Positions 9,552 to 19,730 of a stretch of DNA of 64,000 nt are shown here, in pieces. Every line of letters starts with the position of its first letter. The first letter of the stretch is position 1. The stretch spans positions 1,426,001 through 1,490,000 of the forward strand of contig NZ_CP043042.1 of NCBI RefSeq assembly GCF_008122265.1, read 5' to 3'. Made by a program: the position numbers and the translations under genes. The notes beneath the pieces are model-generated. The model was not told the origin of the DNA and did not search any database. It saw only the letters and a program-made list of their open reading frames with translations. This DNA is from Marinobacter fonticola. Lineage in GTDB: Bacteria; Pseudomonadota; Gammaproteobacteria; Pseudomonadales; Oleiphilaceae.

Positions 9552-9730
9552 TGCTTGATTAGGCGCTCAACTGTAATGCCCGAATGACTGGCCTTTTTGG
9601 GAGGATAGTCTTTTGCTGGCGATCGTATTCTGCGGAAACCGTATTGAGGTGCTGGGGAGAGAGTAGGCTTCCGCCCCGGAACAACCTATTTCAAGAGCGC
9701 CAGATCCATGGACGGAGAGAGGAAACAGCT

Positions 9731-11137
9731 ATGACCATTCTCTATGCGCAGCTTGCCGATCAGATTCAGCAGCTCATCAATGACGGGGTGTATCGTGAGG
9801 GCGAGCGTTTGCCCGGTGTCAGGGTGCTCAGCCGCCAGTTCGGGGTAAGCATTTCGACAGTGCTCCAGGCTCACCAGACCCTGGAGAGTCGAGGCTATCT
9901 CGAAGCTCGTGAGCGTAGTGGGTACTTTGCCCGCGTACCCCGCCAGGACGCGCCGGTGCCGGTTATGCAGCGGCCCAAGGCCAAGCCGGCTCCGGTGACG
10001 GCACGGGATATGGCATTGGATTTGTGTTCGGTCGAACGCAAGCACATGGTGGCGCTTGGGCCGGCGGTGCCTCATGCCGATTTTCTCCCGCTGCGTCAGA
10101 TCCAGCACGCCACCCTATGGGCTGCCCGGCAGGGCCTGGAAACTCTCGATTATGCCTTCCCGGGCAAAGAGATCTTTCGGCGTCAGATCGCTCAACGCAT
10201 GACCAATCTGGGGGTGGTCACAACCCATGAGGATGTGATTGCCACCAACGGCGCGCAGGAAGCCATTATTCTGGCCTTGCGGGCGGTCACCCAGCCCGGA
10301 GATATTGTGGCGGTGGAGTCGCCGTCTTTCCCCGGTATCCTGCAGGCCTTGGAAGTGGTCGGACTCAGGGCGCTTGAAATTCCCACTCATCCGGTGGAAG
10401 GGCTGAGCCTTGAAGGGCTGGAGCTGGCGCTGGAACAATGGCCCATCAAGGCCTGCGTGGTCGTGGCCAACCATAGCAACCCACTCGGCGTACAAATGCC
10501 GGAACCGCAAAAGAAGCGATTGGTCCGGCTGTTGGACGAGGCCGGCGTGCCGTTGATCGAAGACGATATCTATGGCGATCTGCCCCACGAGGGCGAGCGT
10601 CCACGTCCGGCCAAATCGTTCGACGAAACCGGTAACGTCATTTATTGCAGCTCCTTCTCCAAAACGATTTCGCCGGGCTTGAGGCTAGGCTGGGTCTTGG
10701 CCGGACGGCGTTTTGCCGAGCTGAGCCAGCAGAAGTATTTCAACAACCTCGCAACAGCCTCCATTCCACAACTGGCGGTTGCTCATTTCCTGGAGCAGGG
10801 CGGCTACGACCGATATCTCCGTGCAGCACGCCAGCGTTACCGCGAAGCGACTGACCGGTTACGCACGGCGATCGTTCGGGAGTTTCCGGACGGCACCGCT
10901 GTCAGCCGGCCCATGGGCGGGTTTGTGCTCTGGGTACAGCTGCCGAATCGGGTATCCGGTACTCGCGTTTTCCAGGACGCCCGGGAGCAGGGTATCAATG
11001 TAGCGCCGGGGCGGATGTTTTCCACCACGGACAAGTACGAAGACTACATTCGGCTCAACGGTGCCAATCCCTGGAGCGAACGGATTGATCGCGCGATTCG
11101 TACCCTGGGACACATTGTCGATCAGCAGAGCCGCTGA
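9731..11137 (+). CDS. MocR/PdxR-type GntR regulator with aminotransferase domain
   Basis: A 468-residue MocR-subfamily protein. An N-terminal GntR winged helix (residues about 1-72: YAQLADQIQQLINDGVYREGERLPGVRVLSRQFGVS) is joined to a fold-type I PLP aminotransferase domain. The PLP region includes ANHSNPLGVQMP and the lysine motif SSFSKTISPGLRLGW. These proteins sense PLP-linked ligands and regulate nearby genes. The frame is open from 9584, but the ATG at 9731 follows GAGAGGAAACAGCT and starts the winged helix, so I use it. It is divergent from the PhzF operon, its likely target together with itself. Confidence 0.9.
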   Translation: MTILYAQLADQIQQLINDGVYREGERLPGVRVLSRQFGVSISTVLQAHQTLESRGYLEARERSGYFARVPRQDAPVPVMQRPKAKPAPVTARDMALDLCSVERKHMVALGPAVPHADFLPLRQIQHATLWAARQGLETLDYAFPGKEIFRRQIAQRMTNLGVVTTHEDVIATNGAQEAIILALRAVTQPGDIVAVESPSFPGILQALEVVGLRALEIPTHPVEGLSLEGLELALEQWPIKACVVVANHSNPLGVQMPEPQKKRLVRLLDEAGVPLIEDDIYGDLPHEGERPRPAKSFDETGNVIYCSSFSKTISPGLRLGWVLAGRRFAELSQQKYFNNLATASIPQLAVAHFLEQGGYDRYLRAARQRYREATDRLRTAIVREFPDGTAVSRPMGGFVLWVQLPNRVSGTRVFQDAREQGINVAPGRMFSTTDKYEDYIRLNGANPWSERIDRAIRTLGHIVDQQSR

Positions 11138-11358
11138 CAGACACTAGTACATTAGACGCCGCAACACGCTTTTTAACTGGAGCCGGTCGACTATGGCCCT
11201 TTCCGACACGTCGCAGCGTGCGTTGGACTGGGCAACAGCGGGGCCGTGGCGTATGCTAATGTTTAGTTTGAAGCAGTCGCTTTAATGTCGTCCTTGTCGA
11301 ATCGGCGATTGGCTATAAAAACAACAAATACCAGGGAGCCGCTCCCCCGGAGGTGCTT

Positions 11359-12180
11359 ATGTCCACCAGTTCCACGCCCGACGGTGTTCAGGTGACACCA
11401 CGTCATGTCAGTTTCAACACCCGTGACGAACTAAAAACGCTCTGGCATGGCAACAACCTGTTTCGGACCGCTTTCTTCAATGCCTTATCGCTGCAGTTCC
11501 CGGACGGAGAGCAGCAGTTTATCAACTCCGTTCGTCTATACCGGGAGCGTATCGACGATCCCAAGCTGCTGCAGGAAGTGCGTGGCTTCATCGGCCAAGA
11601 GGCTTTACACGGTCGTGAACATCGGCTCTACAACGAAGCGCTCAAGGCGCGCGGGTACGATATCGATGCTATCGACGCCCGCTTCCGGAAACACATGGCG
11701 TGGGTCGGTCGTCTGCCACCGAACCGGCAGCTGGCCGGCACCTGCGCTGCGGAGCACTATACTGCGGTGATGGCCAACGCCATCCTGGCTCACCCGGAAT
11801 GGATGGAAGACGCTACACCGCAAATGCGCGCGCTTTGGCGCTGGCATGCTATTGAGGAAACCGAGCACAAAGCGGTCGCGTTCGACGTGTATCGCCACTG
11901 CATAGGGAACGAGCGCCTACGCAAGGTGGTGTTCCTGTTCGTGACCTACAACTTCTTCAAGTTCACCTTCCTTAACACCTGCAGCATGCTGAAAAAGGAG
12001 GGCAAGCTTTGGAGCCTGCGAACCTGGCTCGATGGTTTCAATTTCTTGTGGGGTAAGCCCGGCGTGATAAGGAAGTGCCTGCCTGAATTTTTTGCGTACT
12101 TGAAGACCGGCTTTCATCCCTGGCATCAGGATAACCGGGCGTTGCTGGAGCGTAGCCTAAAAGAATTGGACGCCTCTTGA
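11359..12180 (+). CDS. predicted metal-dependent hydrolase (PF10118-like)
   Basis: A 273-residue all-helical protein resembling the PF10118 family annotated as predicted metal-dependent hydrolases. Its metal motifs look di-iron-like: GQEALHGREHR near residue 80, CAAEHYTAVMA near 134, and WHAIEETEHKAVAFDVYRH near 160-180. The carboxylate/His spacing resembles ferritin-type sites, so an oxidase or oxygenase role is equally possible. The ATG at 11359 has GGAGG 5 nt upstream, which rules out the in-frame GTG at 11353. Function is not established experimentally to my knowledge. Confidence 0.75.
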   Translation: MSTSSTPDGVQVTPRHVSFNTRDELKTLWHGNNLFRTAFFNALSLQFPDGEQQFINSVRLYRERIDDPKLLQEVRGFIGQEALHGREHRLYNEALKARGYDIDAIDARFRKHMAWVGRLPPNRQLAGTCAAEHYTAVMANAILAHPEWMEDATPQMRALWRWHAIEETEHKAVAFDVYRHCIGNERLRKVVFLFVTYNFFKFTFLNTCSMLKKEGKLWSLRTWLDGFNFLWGKPGVIRKCLPEFFAYLKTGFHPWHQDNRALLERSLKELDAS

Positions 12181-12337
12181 TCGATGACATACCACTGACC
12201 GGATAACATCGTTGTATCGAGGAGGCAGTACACGAGTGGCCTAAGTTTCCCACCTTGCCGGCCTTCCGGGCTAATCCGGAAGGGTCCGTCCACGTGTTAA
12301 CCTGCTTGCTCAATCCTCATTTCCACCGGATACGATC

Positions 12338-13378
12338 ATGGCGAAGGAAACAACAGTGGTTGCAGACCAGCTCCTGGAGCTGCATATCAAGCATGAACTG
12401 GCGGCGCTCAAGGGTGCCAAACTGCGCAAATTCATCGCCAACGAAGTGAACGAGCTGTTTAGCCTGGCAGAGCATGTCACGCTACGGCAGGCCGTAAGCG
12501 AAGAGCAGATCCTCGGTGTCATCCGTCGCCAGGTCGTCGAGTTAGAGTTGGATGGTGGCATTCCCGAGCTGGCCGGAGAAATGGCGAGCGAAGTGCTTTC
12601 CGCCGGGGTCCAGTCGGATACTCGGTTGGGGGATATTCTCAGCCGTGAGCAGGCTACTGCTTTCGTCGAGGAAATTTTGGAGCTGCGTCACCACCGCGAG
12701 CGGTTGATCAGCGAGGTTATGGCTCATCCGGTCTATCAGGAGCTGGTGTCGAACATCGCCTACCATGGCTTGGTCAATTACCTCTACGAGGACAATTTGA
12801 TCTCGCGTAGCGTGCCAGGCGTAGGGTCGATGATGAAGTTCGGCAAGCGCATGGCCAATCGCGCGGTGCCCGGAATCGACGAAACTTTCGAGCGGCGTAT
12901 CAAAGCCTATCTCAGTGACAATCTGCCGGCGTTAATCCGCCGTAGTGAACAATTTCTACAGAAGGCGTTGTCCGACGACGAGCTGCGCGACACAATCATG
13001 GCCGCGTGGAACGGGGTTGAAGACCGTAAGTTGTCGGACTTGCAATCGGGCCTCGGTGAACTGGAGCTGAATGAGTTCGTGGTACTGGGCTACCAGTTCT
13101 GGCTGGAGTTCCGTCAAACGAGGTATTTCGAGGGGTGTTATACCGCGGTGGTCAATCACCTGTTTGAAAAGTATGGCGACGCGCCTCTGATTGAGCTTAT
13201 GGCGGATGTCGGTGTGGACCGGGAGGTGGTAATGGCTGAAGTGGATACGTTCGCCCAGCCGACACTCGATCTGTTGCGCGAACAGGGGTATCTTGAAGCC
13301 CTGTTACGTCGCCGCCTCGCGCCCTTCTACCGTTCGGCGGCAGTTAAGAAAGTACTCTCCGAATCCCGAGGAGCTTGA
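12338..13378 (+). CDS. conserved hypothetical protein, helical
   Basis: A 346-residue, largely alpha-helical, acidic protein that I cannot assign. It lacks a signal peptide and convincing transmembrane helices. A central segment, NLISRSVPGVGSMMKFGKRMANRAVPGIDETFE, has a glycine-rich turn that might contact a membrane. The rest is amphipathic helix. Its stop codon overlaps the ATG of the LysE-type exporter by one base, so the two are probably cotranscribed. The ATG at 12338 is the first plausible start. Confidence 0.7.
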   Translation: MAKETTVVADQLLELHIKHELAALKGAKLRKFIANEVNELFSLAEHVTLRQAVSEEQILGVIRRQVVELELDGGIPELAGEMASEVLSAGVQSDTRLGDILSREQATAFVEEILELRHHRERLISEVMAHPVYQELVSNIAYHGLVNYLYEDNLISRSVPGVGSMMKFGKRMANRAVPGIDETFERRIKAYLSDNLPALIRRSEQFLQKALSDDELRDTIMAAWNGVEDRKLSDLQSGLGELELNEFVVLGYQFWLEFRQTRYFEGCYTAVVNHLFEKYGDAPLIELMADVGVDREVVMAEVDTFAQPTLDLLREQGYLEALLRRRLAPFYRSAAVKKVLSESRGA

Positions 13379-14031
13379 TGCCGAGCGCCGAACTTTTTTG
13401 GGCCTACCTGATCGCCATTTCGTTGCTGACCGTGACCCCCGGGGTGGATACGCTGCTGGTCATGCGTAACACTGCGCGCGGCGGGCTGAAGGACGGCGTG
13501 GTCAGTAGTTTGGGTATCTGCAGCGGGCTTTTTGTCCACGCGACGCTGTCTGCGGTAGGCATCTCCCTGATCCTGCTACAGACCGCGTGGGCTTTCTCGC
13601 TCCTCAAGTGGGTGGGCGCCGCGTATCTGGTTTGGTTGGGCCTGGCCAGTTTGCGACAGGCGTTGCGCTCTTCCCAAGCCGAAGGTGTCGCGGAACAAGC
13701 ACCGGCACCGCGAATCGGCACGAGTAATTACCGGCTAGGTCGCTCTCTGCGCGAAGGTCTGCTGTCTAATGTACTTAACCCAAAAACAGCGCTGTTCTAC
13801 ATGGCTTTTCTGCCCCAGTTTATCGATCCCCAAGGTCCGGCATTCGTCCAATCCATCGCCCTGGCGGCGATTCATTTTGTCCTGGCGATGATCTGGCAGA
13901 CGCTGGTGGCGGTGATGGTTGTGCGTTCCAGCAAGTGGGGCGTGAAGCCCACGGCCAAGCGGGTGCTGCATGGTTTGTCCGGCGGGGTTTTTGTGGCGAT
14001 TGGGGCGAAACTGGCGGTGACGCAGCCCTGA
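13378..14031 (+). CDS. LysE/RhtB family amino-acid exporter
   Basis: A 217-residue inner-membrane exporter of the LysE/RhtB superfamily with about six hydrophobic segments. Typical features are TPGVDTLLVMRNTARGGLKDGV near the N terminus (a variant of the family's TPGP motif), the LLKWVGAAYLVWLGL helix, and LREGLLSNVLNPKTALFYMAFLPQFI near residue 125. Family members export amino acids such as threonine or homoserine lactones. The ATG at 13378 follows GAGGAG and overlaps the preceding stop as TGATG. Substrate unknown. Confidence 0.87.
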   Translation: MPSAELFWAYLIAISLLTVTPGVDTLLVMRNTARGGLKDGVVSSLGICSGLFVHATLSAVGISLILLQTAWAFSLLKWVGAAYLVWLGLASLRQALRSSQAEGVAEQAPAPRIGTSNYRLGRSLREGLLSNVLNPKTALFYMAFLPQFIDPQGPAFVQSIALAAIHFVLAMIWQTLVAVMVVRSSKWGVKPTAKRVLHGLSGGVFVAIGAKLAVTQP

Positions 14032-14061
14032 TTCCAGGGAAGTCAATGTAGCGGATGCTTG

Positions 14062-14219
14062 AGAGGGTGTTGCAAAACTACTGCGCTCGGCCATGCGGCG
14101 TTGGAAATCCACTCGTGCGCGAGTTCGATCAAAATGCTCATTTACTATCAGTAAACTGCGCTTTTTCGCGGATTTCCGCCTTGCCTGGCCTTCGCTCGCT
14201 ACGTTTTGCAACACCCTCT
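14062..14219. repeat. 158-bp palindromic MITE-like element
   Basis: The element is bounded by perfect 17-bp terminal inverted repeats, AGAGGGTGTTGCAAAAC at 14062-14078 and its reverse complement at 14203-14219. The arms are imperfectly complementary over most of their length and meet at a central TTTACTATCAGTAAA hairpin. It carries no coding capacity and sits between lysE and the fdxA terminator. I see no clear target duplication. It looks like a non-autonomous miniature transposable element or other dispersed palindromic repeat. Confidence 0.75.
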
Positions 14220-14264
14220 AAGGCGTCGGCTACGCAAGACGTCAAACCTTCATGTGAAGCTCAC

Positions 14265-14299
14265 AAAAAAGGGAGCAGCCTCGCGGTGCTCCCTTTTTT
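14265..14299. terminator. bidirectional rho-independent terminator
   Basis: AAAAAAGGGAGCA and TGCTCCCTTTTTT form a near-perfect stem with a short GC-rich loop. A-run and T-run flanks make it a terminator in both directions. It closes fdxA on the minus strand. Confidence 0.88.
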
Positions 14300-14322
14300 C
14301 GATTCAGCCTGTCAGCCAGAGC

Positions 14323-14646
14323 TTACTTCTCCAGATACTGGAACTTGTCTGGCTTGCCGTCCCATTCTGCCGCGTCGGGCAGGGGATCTTTCTTCTCGGT
14401 GATGTTTGGCCAGTCTCCGCTGAGCTCGGCGTTGAGCTCAATGTATTTTTCCTGCCCGGCGGGTAACTCGTCTTCCGAGAATATAGCCTCCGCTGGGCAC
14501 TCTGGCTCGCACAGCGCACAGTCGATGCATTCGTCGGGGTCGATGACCAGGAAGTTCGGGCCTTCGTAGAAGCAGTCTACAGGGCAGACTTCCACACAGT
14601 CGGTGTATTTGCACTTGATGCAGTTGTCAGTAACGACAAATGTCAT
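14323..14646 (-). CDS. fdxA: 7Fe-8S ferredoxin FdxA
   Basis: A 107-residue ferredoxin with two iron-sulphur cluster motifs. The N-terminal part has [17 protein letters not shown] (residues about 9-25), and the second motif is [13 protein letters not shown] near 39-51. The spacing fits the FdxA/Azotobacter ferredoxin I group, which carries one 3Fe-4S and one 4Fe-4S cluster. The C-terminal extension of about 45 residues is also typical. fdxA next to mutS is a recurrent gammaproteobacterial arrangement. A bidirectional terminator follows it. Confidence 0.93.
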   Translation of the reverse strand: MTFVVTDNCIKCKYTDCVEVCPVDCFYEGPNFLVIDPDECIDCALCEPECPAEAIFSEDELPAGQEKYIELNAELSGDWPNITEKKDPLPDAAEWDGKPDKFQYLEK

Positions 14647-14870
14647 GTTGGTATCCCTGGTTTCTCAGTCTGTCTCATCAGTTGGCGGAGCCCGAAGCGC
14701 GCCTTTTGCCAGCTTGCGATGCCTTTGAGGGGTGGGTCAAGGCCTCGGCGGCCCCCGGCATGCGGTGACCACTGCTGAACATTAGTATCGTGAAGGGCGG
14801 TATTTTAGGGAGCACTCCCCGAAGTAGCAAGCGTGCAGCGCATGCGGCTCAAGGCTCTTTGATTATATCG

Positions 14871-17513
14871 TTATGTATGTCGGGAGCTCCCCATTAGTTC
14901 CTTGAGCTTATAAAGCCGGTCAAGAGCGTCCCGAGGCGTCAGCCCGTCGATATCCATCTCTGCCAGGGCTTTTTCCACCTCGCTGGGATCGAAGCTGGCA
15001 AACATGTCGCCCTGGAACGCCGCAGGTTCTCGTGCTACAGAAGGCTTTTGTACTACAGGCTGGCTAACCGCAGGCTGCGTGGGGGTCGCCGCCGATGGCG
15101 CGGTGGCACTGCCCTCCAGACGCTGGAGCTGGTGCTTGGCATTGTTGATCACATCCTGCGGCACGCCGGCGAGCTTGGCGACCTGCAAGCCATAGCTCTG
15201 ACTGGCGGGGCCTTCGTGCACATTGTGCAGGAAGACGATGCTGTCGTCGTGCTCGGTGGCGGTCAGATGCACATTGACGGCGTGCCTGAGCTGATCGGCC
15301 AACTGTGTCAGTTCGAAGTAGTGCGTGGCAAACAGGGTGTAGCAGCGCACTTTTTGCGCCAGTTGCTCGGCGGTGGCCCAGGCCAGTGATAGACCGTCGA
15401 ACGTGCTGGTGCCGCGGCCGATTTCGTCCATTAGCACCAGACTGGATTCGGTGGCGTTATGCAGAATGTTGGCGGTTTCGGTCATTTCCACCATGAAAGT
15501 CGAGCGTCCACCGGCGATATCGTCCGACGAGCCCATGCGGGTAAAGATACGATCAACCGGCCCCAGAATGGCCCGGTCGGCCGGTACGAAGCCCCCCGTG
15601 TAAGCCAGCAACGCAATCAATGCAGCCTGGCGCATGTAGGTGGACTTACCGCCCATGTTGGGGCCGGTAATAACCAGCATCCGGCGTTCGTTATCGATCA
15701 GCAGGTCGTTGGGGACGAAGGGATCGTCCAAGAGCTGCTCGACCACCGGATGGCGGCCCGCTTGGATATCCAGGCCCGGTGAATCGGTGAACTCCGGCGG
15801 ATTCAATCGCAGTGTGGTGGCGCGCTCGGCAAAATTGCTGAGAACGTCCAGCTCGGCCAGCGCCTGCGCGGTATCCTGCAGTGGAGAAAGCTGCTCGGCC
15901 AGGCTTTCCAGCAGCTCGTCATAGAGGCCTTTCTCCCGGGCCAGGGCGCGGCTCTTGGCGCTCAGCGCCTTGTCCTCGAATTCTTTCAGTTCGGGCGTAA
16001 TGAATCGCTCGGCGTTTTTCAGGGTCTGACGGCGGATATAGTCCACCGGCGCCTGGTCGGACTGGGCGCGGCTGATTTCGATGTAGTAGCCATGCACCCG
16101 GTTGTAGCCGACTTTCAGGGTGCTGATGCCGGTGCGTTGCTTCTCCCGTGTTTCCACGTCCAGCAGAAACTGGCCGGCGTTCTCGCTGATATTGCGCAGG
16201 TCGTCCAGCTCGTCGTCGTAGCCTTCGGCGATGACGCCGCCGTCGCGGATGACCACCGGAGGATTGTCCACAACCGCCCGGGTCAGCAGGTCGGCGAGCT
16301 GGGGATACGTACTGGCCGTGTCCCGCAGTGCGGCAATGCGTCCGGCATTGACCGGCTCCAGCACCGTTTGCAGCTCCGGCAGCAGGTTGAACGCGTCGCG
16401 CAGGCGCGCCAGGTCCCGGGGTCTGGCCGAGCGCAGAGCGACACGGGACAGAATACGCTCGATGTCGCCCACTGACTTGAGCAGGTCGTGCAGCGGCTCG
16501 TAGTGGAACCCGTCCAACAGGGCGGCGACGGCCGCCTGACGCTCTTTGACGATGTCGACATCGCGTAGCGGGCGGTTCAGCCAGCGGCGCACCAGGCGAC
16601 CGCCCATGGCGGTGGCGGTTCGATCCATGACCCAGGCGAGGGTGTATTGAGTGCCGCCGGCGAGGTTCGTGTCGATTTCCAGATTACGGCGGCTCGTTGC
16701 GTCCAGGAGTACGCCGTCTTCGCGCCGCTCACGCGTCAGCTTGCGAATATGCGGTAGGGCGGTGCGCTGGGTTTCCCGGGCATATTGAAGCAGGCAGCCA
16801 GCGGCGCAGACGGCCAGCGTCAGATCCTCGCAGCCAAAGCCGGTCAGGTCCCGCACTTGTAGCTGCTGGGTGATGATGCGCTGAGCAGAATCGCGCTCGA
16901 ATAGCCAAGGGCCCTGGCGCCGCACGCCGGTATAGTCCTCGAGCAGATCGGCGTAGGGAAAGTCCTCGCTAATCAGGATCTCCGCAGGTTGTAGACGCTG
17001 CAACTCGCCCTGTAGGGATTCGGCACCCGTGAATTCGGACACGGAGAAACGGCCGCTGGAGATGTCCAGGCAGGCGATGCCAAAGTTCTCGCGCTGGCTG
17101 CAGATGGCGACCAGCAGATTATCGCGGCGGTCTTCCAGGAAGGCTTCGTCACTCAGGGTGCCCGGCGTAACGATGCGTACCACCTTGCGCTCTACCGGTC
17201 CTTTGCTGGTCGCCGGGTCGCCGATTTGCTCGCAAATGGCGATGGAGTGCCCGCCGCGGACCAGCCGGGCAATGTAGTTCTCCGCTGCATGATAGGGTAC
17301 GCCCGCCATCGGTATCGGCTGGCCCCCAGACTGGCCACGAGCGGTCAGAGTAATATCGAGCAGCTCGGCTGCCTTTTTCGCGTCGTCGTAGAACAGCTCG
17401 TAAAAATCCCCCATACGATAGAACACCAGTTCGTTCGGATGCTCCACCTTGATCTTGAGGTATTGCTGCATCATCGGGGTTTGTTTACTGAGTTCCGTGG
17501 GCGCGATTGACAT
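14871..17513 (-). CDS. mutS: DNA mismatch repair protein MutS
   Basis: An 880-residue MutS, the normal length for the family, which recognises mismatches and recruits MutL in an ATP-dependent manner. The mismatch-contact Phe-x-Glu lies in [11 protein letters not shown] near residue 37. The core and clamp domains are intact. The ATPase shows Walker [10 protein letters not shown] and the [16 protein letters not shown]alker B and signature region, followed by [11 protein letters not shown]-terminal tail that in other MutS proteins mediates tetramerisation follows a Pro/Ala/Thr-rich linker. It is divergent from pncC across 234 bp. Confidence 0.97.
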   Translation of the reverse strand: MSIAPTELSKQTPMMQQYLKIKVEHPNELVFYRMGDFYELFYDDAKKAAELLDITLTARGQSGGQPIPMAGVPYHAAENYIARLVRGGHSIAICEQIGDPATSKGPVERKVVRIVTPGTLSDEAFLEDRRDNLLVAICSQRENFGIACLDISSGRFSVSEFTGAESLQGELQRLQPAEILISEDFPYADLLEDYTGVRRQGPWLFERDSAQRIITQQLQVRDLTGFGCEDLTLAVCAAGCLLQYARETQRTALPHIRKLTRERREDGVLLDATSRRNLEIDTNLAGGTQYTLAWVMDRTATAMGGRLVRRWLNRPLRDVDIVKERQAAVAALLDGFHYEPLHDLLKSVGDIERILSRVALRSARPRDLARLRDAFNLLPELQTVLEPVNAGRIAALRDTASTYPQLADLLTRAVVDNPPVVIRDGGVIAEGYDDELDDLRNISENAGQFLLDVETREKQRTGISTLKVGYNRVHGYYIEISRAQSDQAPVDYIRRQTLKNAERFITPELKEFEDKALSAKSRALAREKGLYDELLESLAEQLSPLQDTAQALAELDVLSNFAERATTLRLNPPEFTDSPGLDIQAGRHPVVEQLLDDPFVPNDLLIDNERRMLVITGPNMGGKSTYMRQAALIALLAYTGGFVPADRAILGPVDRIFTRMGSSDDIAGGRSTFMVEMTETANILHNATESSLVLMDEIGRGTSTFDGLSLAWATAEQLAQKVRCYTLFATHYFELTQLADQLRHAVNVHLTATEHDDSIVFLHNVHEGPASQSYGLQVAKLAGVPQDVINNAKHQLQRLEGSATAPSAATPTQPAVSQPVVQKPSVAREPAAFQGDMFASFDPSEVEKALAEMDIDGLTPRDALDRLYKLKELMGSSRHT

Positions 17514-17747
17514 TCGGAATCCGTTGTTCTCTGGGGGTGGGCTGCAAAGGCAAACCGGGATTGTAAGGAAATCCGCCGGATGATGAAACGAGAGAGGTGG
17601 GTGTTTCGTTCATCCCGCTATCTTCTGAATCCCCGCCGGATTTCAAGGTGCTCGCTAGCCAGGCGGAAAAATCAGCGTGGCCCAGGGGTGGACTGATGCC
17701 GCTCAGGGGTTAAGAATGTGGATTCAAATTTTTCTGGAGGGCAACGC

Positions 17748-18242
17748 ATGTCGATATCCGATGACGTCCTCGAAGAGGCTGCCGAAGCGCTGGGCGACGT
17801 GCTGCGCGAGCGTGGGCTAACGATCACGACCGCCGAGAGCTGTACCGGAGGCTGGATAGCTAAGGCCTTGACGGACCGCGCCGGCAGTTCGGACTATGTG
17901 CATAGCGGTGTAGTGACTTATTCAAATGAGGCCAAGCGGGTTTTGTTGGGGGTTACCGACAAATCCCTCGTGGCACATGGCGCCGTGAGCGAACCCGTGG
18001 TTCGTGAAATGGTTGCTGGCGCCCTGGCAGAGACGGGGGCACAGGTCGCCGTTTCCGTCAGTGGCGTAGCTGGCCCTGGCGGAGGCTCCGATGAAAAGCC
18101 GGTCGGTACTGTCTGGTTCGCCTGGGGCCGCTCGCCAGCGGACACGGAGAGTGTGGTTGAGTACTTTTCCGGCGATCGCGATGCCATTCGGCGTCAGGCG
18201 GTGCTGTTCGCGCTTCAGGGCGTGAGGGGCTTCCTGCAGTGA
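17748..18242 (+). CDS. pncC: nicotinamide-nucleotide amidase PncC (CinA C-terminal domain)
   Basis: A 164-residue stand-alone CinA C-terminal domain, the NMN deamidase of the pyridine nucleotide salvage cycle. The family motif TTAESCTGGWIAKALTDRAG carries the catalytic Ser/Thr region near residues 30-50. It is followed by GVVTYSNEAK and SGVAGPGGGSDEKPVGTVWF near residue 105. The ATG at 17748 has GGAGG 7 nt upstream; the frame is open 30 bp further but without a site. The gene is placed before recA, a common order. A tandem repeat begins exactly over its stop codon. Confidence 0.92.
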   Translation: MSISDDVLEEAAEALGDVLRERGLTITTAESCTGGWIAKALTDRAGSSDYVHSGVVTYSNEAKRVLLGVTDKSLVAHGAVSEPVVREMVAGALAETGAQVAVSVSGVAGPGGGSDEKPVGTVWFAWGRSPADTESVVEYFSGDRDAIRRQAVLFALQGVRGFLQ

Positions 18243-18338
18243 CTCTGTACCTACGGGCTCTGTACCTGCGGTGACTATACATCTGCAGTGACTATATAAC
18301 TGCAACGAATATATATCTGCAACGACTATATAGAGGAA
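18239..18338. repeat. degenerate 17-nt tandem repeat between pncC and recA
   Basis: About six units occur head to tail: GTGACTCTGTACCTACG (18239), a 15-nt GGCTCTGTACCTGCG, GTGACTATACATCTGCA (18271), GTGACTATATAACTGCA, ACGAATATATATCTGCA and ACGACTATATAGAGGAA (to 18338). The first unit overlaps the pncC stop codon. Units become AT-rich toward recA. Confidence 0.8.
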
Positions 18339-18394
18339 AAAGCATAGAGGATGAAATGCAGCACTTGGCCTGTTTCATCCATTATGTTCTAATA

Positions 18395-18410
18395 CTGTTC
18401 AAATATACAG
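18395..18410. promoter_or_regulatory. LexA (SOS) box upstream of recA
   Basis: CTGTTCAAATATACAG matches the gammaproteobacterial SOS box pattern CTGT-N8-ACAG exactly. It ends 70 bp before the recA start, consistent with LexA repression of the recA promoter. Confidence 0.92.
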
Positions 18411-18480
18411 TTACCCGGCCAGGCGCCGGGTCTATGAATCATGCCGCCTGGCGGCACATCAAGACGAGGTTTTCGCAGCG

Positions 18481-19536
18481 ATGGAAGACAACCGCAAGAA
18501 GGCGTTAGGTGCGGCACTGAGCCAGATCGAGCGCCAGTTTGGCAAGGGCGCCGTGATGAAAATGGGCGATCAGCCCCGTGAAGCCATCCCGTCTGTCTCT
18601 ACCGGTTCACTGGGTCTGGATGTGGCCCTGGGCATTGGCGGTCTGCCTTACGGTCGAATTGTGGAAATCTACGGCCCGGAGAGTTCGGGTAAAACCACGC
18701 TGACTCTGCAGGTTATCGCCGAAGCCCAGAAATCGGGCAAGACCTGTGCTTTCATCGATGCAGAGCATGCACTCGATCCGATCTACGCGGAAAAACTGGG
18801 CGTGGACGTCGATGAATTGCTGGTCTCCCAGCCGGATACCGGTGAGCAGGCGCTGGAAATTGCCGATATGCTGGTCCGCTCCAACGCCATCGACGTCATC
18901 GTCGTCGATTCCGTCGCGGCGCTGACGCCGAAAGCGGAGATCGAAGGTGAAATGGGCGATTCCCACGTTGGTTTGCAGGCGCGCCTAATGTCCCAGGCGC
19001 TGCGCAAGCTGACCGGTAACGTCAAGCATGCCAACTGCATGCTGGTGTTCATCAACCAGATTCGGATGAAGATCGGCGTCATGTTCGGCAGCCCGGAAAC
19101 CACGACCGGCGGTAACGCGTTGAAGTTCTATTCCTCCGTTCGCCTGGATATTCGTCGTATCGGTTCCGTAAAGGACGGCGACGAGGTGGTGGGTAACGAA
19201 ACCCGCGTCAAAGTCGTCAAGAACAAGGTCTCCCCGCCGTTCAAGCAAGCCGAATTCCAGATCATGTATGGTAAGGGCATCTACCGCATGGCCGAAGTAG
19301 TGGACCTGGGTGTGAAGGAAGGCTTTGTCGACAAGTCCGGTGCCTGGTACAGCTACAGTGGCGACAAGATCGGCCAGGGCAAGGCGAATGCCTGCAAGTT
19401 CCTGGAAGAACACATGGATATTGCCACTGAGATCGAAGGCAAGATTCGCGAAAAATTGATGCCCAAGCCGACCGGCAAAGAGAGCAAGGAAAAATCCGCT
19501 GCCGACGCCGAGGCGGCCAGCGGCGAGTTGCTCTAA
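18481..19536 (+). CDS. recA: recombinase RecA
   Basis: A 351-residue RecA of standard length. It forms the ATP-dependent nucleoprotein filament for strand exchange and stimulates LexA self-cleavage. Walker A is GPESSGKT at residues 66-73. Other landmarks are the EHALDP segment, the L1/L2 DNA-binding loops (L2: [19 protein letters not shown] near 193-211) and an Ala/Glu/Lys-rich C-terminal tail. An SOS box lies upstream and a rho-independent terminator follows the stop. recX, often next to recA, is absent here; the following gene is a flavodoxin-like protein. Confidence 0.98.
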   Translation: MEDNRKKALGAALSQIERQFGKGAVMKMGDQPREAIPSVSTGSLGLDVALGIGGLPYGRIVEIYGPESSGKTTLTLQVIAEAQKSGKTCAFIDAEHALDPIYAEKLGVDVDELLVSQPDTGEQALEIADMLVRSNAIDVIVVDSVAALTPKAEIEGEMGDSHVGLQARLMSQALRKLTGNVKHANCMLVFINQIRMKIGVMFGSPETTTGGNALKFYSSVRLDIRRIGSVKDGDEVVGNETRVKVVKNKVSPPFKQAEFQIMYGKGIYRMAEVVDLGVKEGFVDKSGAWYSYSGDKIGQGKANACKFLEEHMDIATEIEGKIREKLMPKPTGKESKEKSAADAEAASGELL

Positions 19537-19564
19537 AGCCAATTCTGATTGTCAGTGTTTGAAG

Positions 19565-19596
19565 AGAGCCGGTTTCGAAAGGAATCGGCTCTTTTT
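19565..19596 (+). terminator. rho-independent terminator of recA
   Basis: AGAGCCG (19565-19571) pairs with CGGCTCT (19586-19592) around a 14-nt loop and is followed by TTTTT. It lies 28 bp after the recA stop. Confidence 0.85.
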
Positions 19597-19730
19597 GTTA
19601 TTTTCTCAAGGCTCATCAGTGCGCCAGCATGATGTTCATCGGTGTGCCTGGGGCAAGCAGGGGCTTGTTACCGCGTCTAACTGGCGGCAAAGTCAGTAGC
19701 AGTACCTGAACGACACGGAGGAGATACCGC

